DNA of 6,666 nt from Rhodospirillales bacterium (GTDB taxonomy: Bacteria > Pseudomonadota > Alphaproteobacteria > Rhodospirillales > JAOUPW01), in NCBI GenBank assembly GCA_029879665.1, contig JAOUPW010000110.1:1-6666 (forward strand). The letters run 5' to 3'. The first letter of the stretch is position 1. Each line of letters begins with the position of its first letter. Both the position numbers and the translations under genes were made by a program. Positions 1 to 5,455 of the stretch are shown here, one piece after another. Under the pieces are notes generated by a model, which saw nothing but the letters and a program-made list of their open reading frames with translations, had not been told where the DNA came from and did not search any database.

Positions 1-54
1 CCCGCGCCCGCCACCGCCACCGACCCCAAGAAGGTCGTTTCCGGAACCGTTTAA
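1..54 (+). CDS. C-terminal end of an unidentified protein (partial, 5' end outside window)
   Basis: The frame starting at base 1 is open for 17 codons and ends in TAA at 52-54. It encodes a Pro/Ala/Thr-rich tail followed by a short lysine- and valine-containing end (DPKKVVSGTV). The two other plus frames stay open beyond the hairpin at 80-109 and are less likely to be the gene. This frame stops 25 nt before a good plus-strand terminator, which is the main reason to believe it. Low-complexity Pro/Ala tails occur in many unrelated proteins, so no function can be proposed. The gene converges on the dehydratase gene at 85-1074. Confidence 0.45.
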   Translation, partial: PAPATATDPKKVVSGTV

Positions 55-79
55 GCACGTTCTACGTATTTGTGCCGCC

Positions 80-112
80 AACCTTTACCGTAGCGCCGCG
101 GTAAAGGTTTTT
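80..112 (+). terminator. Intrinsic terminator for the upstream plus-strand gene, overlapping the dehydratase stop codon
   Basis: A perfect 11-bp inverted repeat (80-90 with 99-109, arms AACCTTTACCG and CGGTAAAGGTT) encloses an 8-nt loop. The downstream arm runs into five T residues (108-112), so it fits a rho-independent terminator on the plus strand. Read on the minus strand the hairpin has no following T-run, so it would be a poor terminator for the dehydratase cluster. The left arm contains the TAA stop codon (85-87) of the minus-strand gene, and the loop and right arm lie in its last codons. Confidence 0.65.
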
Positions 113-1074
113 GCGTCCACATTTCCGCCGGAACAGATTATTCCTACGGTTTTCCCTCTGGCGTCATAGGCGCCGCTAAGAACGGCCGCCAGGCCGACAC
201 TGCCACCGGGTTCGACAACCACTTTCAACATGGAAAAAGCAGTCGTCATTGCATTGGCGGCATCTTTATCTGATACAACCAACCCGCCGGCCAGCAACTT
301 GGAAGCGATGGCAAAGGTGATGTCCCCGGGAGTTGGCGTTAACAAGGCATCGCAAATGGATTTAGCCTTGCCATCGACGGCGACTTTCCTGCCCGAGGAT
401 AAAGATTGCGCCATGTCATCGTACCCTTCGGGCTCGACCGAATAGATATTCGTTTCCGGGCTTACCGCATTGAAGGCGGTGGCGCACCCGCTGGACAGTC
501 CACCGCCACTGCACGGGATCAGCACCGCATCCAGACGGGCATTCATATCCCTGGCTTGTCCCGCCATTTCCAACCCAAGGGTTCCTTGCCCGGAAATGAT
601 TAATGGGTCGTCATAAGGTTTGATCAGGGTTGCGCCCCGCTCGAGAGCGATTTTTTCACCTATGGCTTCCCGGCTGTCTTTCATTCGATCGTATAGAATA
701 ACTTCCGCGCCATATCCCCGGGTATTGTTGATTTTAATTTCAGGCGCATCCTTGGGCATGATAATGACCGCCGACATGCCGAGAAGTTTTGCCGAGGCGG
801 CGACGGCTTGCGCATGGTTTCCCGACGAGTAGGCGACAACGCCTTTTGCCTTGTCGGTTTCCGAGATTCTGGACATTTTGTTATAGGCGCCGCGGAATTT
901 GAACGAGCCTGTTCGTTGCAACATTTCCGCCTTAACGAGAATCCTTCCTCCCGTAAGATCATTCAATTGCGGCGATTCCAACAGGGGTGTTCTGACGGCC
1001 AGTCCTTCCAGTAACCGGGCGGCGTCCTGAATATTCTTAAGGGTGGGGATGAATGTTTCGGTGACTGATGACAT
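85..1074 (-). CDS. Threonine/serine dehydratase, PLP fold type II (catabolic/TdcB-like, no ACT domain)
   Basis: A 329-residue PLP enzyme of the tryptophan-synthase-beta fold, expected to deaminate L-threonine to 2-oxobutanoate and ammonia, or L-serine to pyruvate, in the cytoplasm. The Schiff-base lysine is K59 in SFKFRGAY. The substrate/cofactor loop SSGNHAQ is at 83-89, and the Gly-rich phosphate-binding loop SGGGL is at 189-193. A C-terminal SGGN at 315-318 contacts the pyridine nitrogen in relatives. E214 and D220 match the divalent-cation site of serine racemase and its dehydratase relatives. The length fits the single-domain family; the ACT regulatory domain of biosynthetic IlvA is absent, so isoleucine feedback is unlikely. 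The ATG at 1074 has GAGG (1079-1082) 4 nt upstream. It lies 46 bp after the dehalogenase gene and is probably cotranscribed. Serine racemase or hydroxyaspartate/hydroxyectoine-type dehydratase activity cannot be excluded, so no gene symbol is given. Confidence 0.9.
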   Translation of the reverse strand: MSSVTETFIPTLKNIQDAARLLEGLAVRTPLLESPQLNDLTGGRILVKAEMLQRTGSFKFRGAYNKMSRISETDKAKGVVAYSSGNHAQAVAASAKLLGMSAVIIMPKDAPEIKINNTRGYGAEVILYDRMKDSREAIGEKIALERGATLIKPYDDPLIISGQGTLGLEMAGQARDMNARLDAVLIPCSGGGLSSGCATAFNAVSPETNIYSVEPEGYDDMAQSLSSGRKVAVDGKAKSICDALLTPTPGDITFAIASKLLAGGLVVSDKDAANAMTTAFSMLKVVVEPGGSVGLAAVLSGAYDARGKTVGIICSGGNVDAKTFTAALR

Positions 1075-1120
1075 GGAGCCTCATCTTAATCGGCGTTTAC
1101 AGGGACAAGGTGCGTGGGTA

Positions 1121-1813
1121 TCACAGCCCCAGCAAGGGAGGCAATTCATTTAACGTGGATATCTCGACCAGGTATTTACCGGGAATCCGTTCCGGTTTTT
1201 GCCCAAACCGGTTGACCCAAACCACCTTGAAACCAAAATTCGCCGCACCGGCGACATCCCAGCCATTGGAGGACATAAAGCATATTTTATCGGCCGCCAT
1301 GCCGAGACGGTCGACCGCCATCTGATAGACGCTGGGATGAGGTTTGTAGATTTTTACATCATCAACGGATATTAGGGCATCAAGAAGACCGGTCAGGGAT
1401 GCGGACCGTGACGCGGCGGATATCATTTCTTGTGATCCATTTGAAAGAATTGCGGTTTTATAATTTCCGGATTTGAGAATCCTGAGAGTGCTTATCACCT
1501 CAGGATAGGCATCCAGGGTCATGTACAAATCCATTAGACGGGCGCGGAGCGCCGCGTCGTCTATGTCGAGAGCGGAGAGGGCGTGATCCAGGCCGTCACC
1601 GGTGACTTGCCAAAAATCCGCCCATTCTCCCATCAGGCTACGAAGCCAGGTATACTGAAGTTGTTTTGTCCTCCAAATATCCGCAAGGGGGGACGCCTTG
1701 TCTCCCAGTACGTCGCTGCACCGGGCGGCTGCCGAGGTTACGTCGAACAGGGTGCCATAGGCATCAAAGACGCAGGCCCCGATATTATCAAGCGCGGATG
1801 TATTGGACATCAT
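1121..1813 (-). CDS. Haloacid dehalogenase type II ((S)-2-haloacid dehalogenase, HAD superfamily)
   Basis: A 230-residue HAD hydrolase expected to convert L-2-haloalkanoic acids to D-2-hydroxy acids with release of halide. Motif I is FDAYGTLFD with nucleophile D17 and T21. Motif II is SNG at 124-126. Motif III lysine is K157 in YKPHP, and the acidic/SSNGWD motif is at 181-186. By my alignment to the well-studied Pseudomonas YL enzyme, all nine catalytic residues have counterparts: D17, T21, R48, S124, K157, Y163, S181, N183 and D186; the pocket residues Y19, F67 and W185 are also present. The cap-region stretch WLRSLMGEWADFW (56-68) is typical of this subfamily rather than of phosphatases. 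Its start ATG (1811-1813) overlaps the stop of the transglycosylase gene (TGA, 1810-1812) as ATGA and has only a weak ribosome-binding site, which suggests translational coupling. A second ATG follows directly. The natural substrate is unknown. Confidence 0.9.
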   Translation of the reverse strand: MMSNTSALDNIGACVFDAYGTLFDVTSAAARCSDVLGDKASPLADIWRTKQLQYTWLRSLMGEWADFWQVTGDGLDHALSALDIDDAALRARLMDLYMTLDAYPEVISTLRILKSGNYKTAILSNGSQEMISAASRSASLTGLLDALISVDDVKIYKPHPSVYQMAVDRLGMAADKICFMSSNGWDVAGAANFGFKVVWVNRFGQKPERIPGKYLVEISTLNELPPLLGL

Positions 1814-3807
1814 TTGTGCAAATCGTTTTCCAGCCGCAAAGCTATTTCCGTTTCCGACAGTCTGATGCGGTACATTTGAAGATGTTCAAGAACCCTTTGT
1901 ACATAATTTCTTGTTTCACGGAAGGGAATTAATTCGATCCAGTCGATGGCGTCAATCGCCGGGTCGCGGGGGTCTCCATTTCGGCGCATCCATTTCCATG
2001 CCCGGCTGGGGCCGGCGTTATAGGCGACTAACGCCAATACATATGATCCATTAAATTCTTCAACCAGACCCGCCAGGTAAGCCTGGCCCAATTTCAAATT
2101 ATAGTCCGGATCGGAAAGGAGGCGACGTTGGGAATAGGGTATGTGGAGTTTTTTTGCAATTTTACTTGCCGTTCGCGGCATCAATTGCAATAGACCCCGT
2201 GCCCCGGCGTGGCTTTTGGCGACATTATTGAAAGCACTTTCCTGACGAATCATGGCAAGGACAAGGGGAACCTCCAGCACGGGAGAGTCTTTATCAATTT
2301 TCATCAGCGGAGGGGTAATCATCGGGTATCCATGCTCGGTCATCAGCCATCCGGATTTATTGGCTATTTTGGCGACGATCACCGCTAGGTCCGGGCGATT
2401 AATAGTGTGGGCCAGATCAGCGGTAAGTGAAAGCCAACCTTGGGAATTGCGTATTCCGCCGATCGCTTTGATGAAGGATTTAAGATATTTGTCATCTCCA
2501 ATCTGGTTAAGGATTTTCGCAGCCTTTACCAATTCATGACTTGAAAAAGATTTTATTTCCTCCGCCAAAGGTTTTTCGTTGTCTGGGATTTTGAGAGAGC
2601 TTCCGGGGTTAATTCTGGCAAATGCCAACTGGCCGTAATAGGAAGTCGGAAATGAAGCCGCGATCCCATACCATTTTTCGGTGGCCTTGGTGTCGTTTAG
2701 TTTTTCCGCGGCTCGACCCGCCCAATAGGCGCCGCGGGCGCGGCTGATTGGATATTTTACCGACTGGTACATGTTGGTAAAATGCTCGAGAGAAACTTTA
2801 TAGTCTTCCAGAAAACGCAGGGCGATCCATCCGGCAAGCCATTCGCCTTCCGCGTAATGCACCCCTTCCGTAAGGCCATGTTCTTTGCTTATTCTATAAG
2901 CATCGCTAATATGACCTTTTTTCAGGGCGCTGCGGGCCAGCACCGAACGTTCTTTCCACCACTTGTCTGGATGGATCATGTCCGGTGGTGGAGGAGTCAG
3001 CAATTCCAGCGCGGATTCATCAACGCCTTTGCGGCGGCGCCAACGCAATCGTTCAAAGATAAGCCCCGGGTGGGTTTTCAGTTCCGGAGGGACTTTACGA
3101 ATGGCGGCGTCCACATTGCCTTCCCTTCGCATTAGCATCAGCCGGGCTTCCGCCAGGGTTCGATAGGGGAGTGGCACTTTCCAGAGCATGCGCCGCGCCG
3201 GCCAATATTTATCATCCCATAACAGACGTTCCATGCGTTTAACGTGGTCGTCCTGAGTTAGGTATTTACGGTAACGTTTTAGAAAATACCTTTCCTGCTG
3301 TTTGGTGAAATTTCCATTAATCCAAACTTTGCGTAAAACGTCGCGTGCCTGGTTGGTCTTTCCTGTTGCCAGCAGGGCCGCTCCTAAACGGGTGCGTCCC
3401 ACGGCGCTAACGGGAGGGAACTTCTTAAACCAGGAGAGCAATTCACTGGCGGGCGTTTTGTCGGTGATGGCCTCTTCGGCGCGGCGTAATAGTCGCGGCC
3501 TGTCTGGCCATTCGGGGTTTTCTTCTATAAAAGCCGAAATTTCAGAAAATGAAGAAGATTCATTGACGCGTGAATAATCCATCCAACGAAAAATTTTGAC
3601 CGCCAGCGGAGACTTAATATTTTTGATCTGGTGTTCGGCCCTGCTCCATCTTTTATCCTCGATGGATTTCAGGGCGGCCTTGCCCGCACGGACGTCATTG
3701 GGGGATAGGGCCGGCCCGTCCACGGGCGATAGGGAATTGGCTCCCGATCCCAGGCCCATGGATATCGCCAGAACGATAAGGGCGACAGTAATTCGCCGTT
3801 TGCGCAA
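1810..3807 (-). CDS. slt: Soluble lytic murein transglycosylase (periplasmic, Slt70-like)
   Basis: This enzyme cleaves peptidoglycan glycan strands between MurNAc and GlcNAc, leaving 1,6-anhydro-MurNAc, in the periplasm. From TTG 3807 it has 665 residues, close to E. coli Slt70. The N-terminus has a basic RKRR stretch, a hydrophobic segment of about 15 residues and a likely Ala cleavage site, so it is a Sec signal peptide; there is no lipobox Cys. A long helix-rich region with many Leu/Ala/Arg repeats follows, matching the superhelical U-domain. The linker motif SYYGQLA is near 389-395. The SLT catalytic domain spans roughly 510-620 with IRQESAF (catalytic Glu 523), GLLQLMP (538-544) and AYNAGPSR (595-602), then the characteristic RNYVQRVL. 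The frame extends upstream to a GTG at 3876 (688 residues), which would put 23 charged residues ahead of the signal peptide. TTG 3807 has GAGGAG 9 nt upstream, so I prefer it. A TATAGT at 3836-3841 could be its -10 box but has no clear -35. First gene of the minus-strand cluster, divergent from dapA. Confidence 0.9.
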   Translation of the reverse strand: MRKRRITVALIVLAISMGLGSGANSLSPVDGPALSPNDVRAGKAALKSIEDKRWSRAEHQIKNIKSPLAVKIFRWMDYSRVNESSSFSEISAFIEENPEWPDRPRLLRRAEEAITDKTPASELLSWFKKFPPVSAVGRTRLGAALLATGKTNQARDVLRKVWINGNFTKQQERYFLKRYRKYLTQDDHVKRMERLLWDDKYWPARRMLWKVPLPYRTLAEARLMLMRREGNVDAAIRKVPPELKTHPGLIFERLRWRRRKGVDESALELLTPPPPDMIHPDKWWKERSVLARSALKKGHISDAYRISKEHGLTEGVHYAEGEWLAGWIALRFLEDYKVSLEHFTNMYQSVKYPISRARGAYWAGRAAEKLNDTKATEKWYGIAASFPTSYYGQLAFARINPGSSLKIPDNEKPLAEEIKSFSSHELVKAAKILNQIGDDKYLKSFIKAIGGIRNSQGWLSLTADLAHTINRPDLAVIVAKIANKSGWLMTEHGYPMITPPLMKIDKDSPVLEVPLVLAMIRQESAFNNVAKSHAGARGLLQLMPRTASKIAKKLHIPYSQRRLLSDPDYNLKLGQAYLAGLVEEFNGSYVLALVAYNAGPSRAWKWMRRNGDPRDPAIDAIDWIELIPFRETRNYVQRVLEHLQMYRIRLSETEIALRLENDLHK

Positions 3808-3816
3808 AGCCCCGTT

Positions 3817-3822
3817 CTCCTC
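3817..3822 (-). promoter_or_regulatory. Ribosome binding site deciding the slt start (TTG 3807)
   Basis: The minus strand reads GAGGAG here, followed by a 9-nt spacer and TTG at 3807-3805. This is the best Shine-Dalgarno sequence in the 5' part of the frame, and the TTG places the signal peptide exactly at the N-terminus. The competing GTG at 3876 has a weaker AGGGA upstream. Confidence 0.55.
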
Positions 3823-3927
3823 TGTTTCCCGCCTTACTATAACGTCTATGATCCTGTGAAGTCTTAACACATCCACGGCAAATATCCCTAAGCTTGGAAT
3901 TTTGCGGGTTTTGTGGTGTTCTGTTGC

Positions 3928-3956
3928 TTGCCGAAATGGCTATCCGGGGGTATGTT
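3928..3956 (+). promoter_or_regulatory. Candidate sigma-70-type promoter for dapA-smpB
   Basis: TTGCCG (3928-3933) and TATGTT (3951-3956) are 17 bp apart, each matching the consensus hexamers at four of six positions. Transcription would start near 3963, giving a leader of about 30 nt. The site sits in the divergent region between slt and dapA. Matches of this quality occur by chance, so this is a proposal based on spacing and position only. Confidence 0.35.
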
Positions 3957-3993
3957 CGCCCACTTTAATTATTGAGAGTTTCAGGAGGAAACC

Positions 3994-4869
3994 ATGTTCC
4001 AGGGATCCATCGTCGCCCTGATCACCCCTTTTGCGAATGGCCAAGTGGACGAAAAAGCCTTTAAAGCTTTTGTTGATTGGCAGATCGGGGAAGGGACGGA
4101 TGCCCTGGTGCCCTGCGGGACAACGGGCGAATCGCCCACCCTCAGCCACGATGAGCATATGCGGGTGACGGAACTATGTATTGATGTCGCCAAGGGGCGG
4201 GTGCCGGTGATCGCCGGAACAGGGTCCAATTCAACGGAAGAGGCGATCGTACTCACGCGCCATGCCAAGGAAGCCGGCGCCGATGGCGCCCTGGTGGTTA
4301 CGCCTTACTATAACAAACCGACTCAGGAAGGTCTTTATCAACACTACAAGGCGATCAATGACGCCGTGGAAATCCCTATTGTGATTTACAATATTCCTGG
4401 GCGCAGCATTGTTGACATGTCGGTTGAAACCATGGCCCGGTTGGCCAAGCTGCCAAATATCGTTGGCGTCAAGGATGCTACCTCGGACCTGTGCCGGCCC
4501 ATGTTGACCCGTCTTGCCATCGGTGATGATTTTTGCCAACTCAGTGGCGAAGACGGCACCGCCGTGCCGTTCCTTGCGGGCGGCGGCCATGGATGTATTT
4601 CCGTGACGGCCAATATCGCGCCCAGGATATGTTCCGAGATGCATCGCGCTTGGCGGGAAGGGAACCTTTCCAAGACTATGGAACTGCAGGACAGGCTGAT
4701 GCCGCTGCATTCCGCCATGTTCTGTGAAACCAGCCCCGGGCCCGTCAAGTATGGCGCGCATCTTCTCGGTAAGTGTTCTCCCGCAACCCGGTTGCCTCTT
4801 TGCGAGATAGCCGACAACAGCAAGAATCTGGTTAAGAAAGCCATGATTTCCTCCGGCCTTCTGAACTGA
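3994..4869 (+). CDS. dapA: 4-hydroxy-tetrahydrodipicolinate synthase
   Basis: Condenses pyruvate with L-aspartate-4-semialdehyde, the first committed step of diaminopimelate and lysine synthesis, in the cytoplasm. The 291 residues form a single TIM barrel of normal family length. Residues align with E. coli DapA with an offset of one: Schiff-base lysine K160 in VGVKDAT, the catalytic triad T43 (in GTTGES), Y132 (in IYNIPGRS) and Y106 (in TPYYNKP), and substrate-carboxylate Arg R137. Residues that bind feedback lysine in the E. coli enzyme also have counterparts: H52, H55, N79, E83 and Y105, suggesting lysine inhibition. The start is unambiguous: AGGAGG at 3983-3988 lies 5 nt before the ATG. 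smpB follows after 28 bp on the same strand, with no terminator between, so the two are probably one operon. slt is transcribed divergently. Confidence 0.97.
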   Translation: MFQGSIVALITPFANGQVDEKAFKAFVDWQIGEGTDALVPCGTTGESPTLSHDEHMRVTELCIDVAKGRVPVIAGTGSNSTEEAIVLTRHAKEAGADGALVVTPYYNKPTQEGLYQHYKAINDAVEIPIVIYNIPGRSIVDMSVETMARLAKLPNIVGVKDATSDLCRPMLTRLAIGDDFCQLSGEDGTAVPFLAGGGHGCISVTANIAPRICSEMHRAWREGNLSKTMELQDRLMPLHSAMFCETSPGPVKYGAHLLGKCSPATRLPLCEIADNSKNLVKKAMISSGLLN

Positions 4870-4897
4870 CTCGCTGGCTTCGATCTGTGGGGAAATT

Positions 4898-5383
4898 ATG
4901 GCGCGAAAGAATAAAAAGAAGTCCCTTTCCCACGGTAATATTGCGGCCCAGAACAGGAAAGCGCGCCACGATTATTCCATAGAGGAAGAATTCGAGGCCG
5001 GGATTATTTTGACCGGTACCGAGGTCAAATCCCTTCGCGCCGGCCGCGCGACGATCACCGAGGCTTACGCAGGGGGAAAGGACGGAGAATTATACCTTTT
5101 CAACGCCTATATCCCTGAATACGACGCAGCAAGCCATTTCAGCCATGAACCGCGAAGACCGCGAAAGTTGCTGATGCATAGTCGAGAAATTTCACGCCTT
5201 CAGGGTGCGGTTCAGCGCGAGGGAATGACGCTGGTACCCTTGTCCATCTATTTCAATAAACGGGGAATTGCCAAGGTCGGTCTGGCCCTGGCCCGCGGCA
5301 AGCAAAAGTCGGACAAACGCGCCTACATCAAAGATCGGGATTGGCAACGGCAAAAATCCCGCTTGATGCGGGAAAAAGGCTGA
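4898..5383 (+). CDS. smpB: SsrA-binding protein SmpB (trans-translation)
   Basis: SmpB binds the tRNA-like domain of tmRNA and delivers it to stalled ribosomes, allowing tagging and release of truncated proteins. The 161-residue protein is full length. The N-terminus is lysine-rich (ARKNKKK). The OB-fold core carries the family signature [19 protein letters not shown] (33-51), then the conserved [12 protein letters not shown] stretch (83-94), [10 protein letters not shown] (118-127) and the GKQKSDKR block (134-141). The basic tail (142-161, ending RLMREKG) is the segment that forms a helix in the mRNA channel in known structures. GGGGA at 4889-4893 is 4 nt before the ATG. It follows dapA by 28 bp, an arrangement I recall as common in alphaproteobacteria. 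The tmRNA gene itself is not in this window. Confidence 0.97.
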   Translation: MARKNKKKSLSHGNIAAQNRKARHDYSIEEEFEAGIILTGTEVKSLRAGRATITEAYAGGKDGELYLFNAYIPEYDAASHFSHEPRRPRKLLMHSREISRLQGAVQREGMTLVPLSIYFNKRGIAKVGLALARGKQKSDKRAYIKDRDWQRQKSRLMREKG

Positions 5384-5424
5384 TTTGTTGTCATGAGATA
5401 ATTACATCGTCGCGGTTCTGATCG

Positions 5425-5440
5425 ATCCGCTCGGGATTTT
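5425..5440 (+). terminator. Weak candidate terminator after smpB
   Basis: ATCC (5425-5428) and GGAT (5434-5437) form a 4-bp stem with a 5-nt loop, leading into a T-run (5437-5440) and then CTCT. This is short for an intrinsic terminator. A second small hairpin (TAACG 5444-5448 with CGTTA 5454-5458) overlaps the stop codon of the convergent cyclase gene and has no T-run on either strand. The 72-bp gap (5384-5455) contains nothing else I can name. Confidence 0.25.
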
Positions 5441-5455
5441 CTCTAACGCCCGCCG

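Noticed and set aside
2782..3135. Plus-strand open frame of 117 codons
   Set aside because: It lies wholly inside slt on the opposite strand, has no family motif, and slt is strongly supported by its catalytic motifs.
3877..3993. Lysine riboswitch upstream of dapA
   Set aside because: The gap is only 117 bp, shared with the divergent gene, and I see no long multi-stem leader; the predicted leader is about 30 nt.
4276..4290. Repeated palindrome GGCGCC separated by 3 nt
   Set aside because: It encodes the conserved Gly-Ala-Asp-Gly-Ala stretch of DapA and is explained by codon choice.
4231..4761. Minus-strand open frame of 176 codons
   Set aside because: It is antisense to dapA, whose active-site residues are all in place; this is a codon-bias shadow.
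5417..5428. GATCGATC palindrome as a possible operator
   Set aside because: It is a short self-complementary sequence with no second copy or nearby promoter in a convergent gap.
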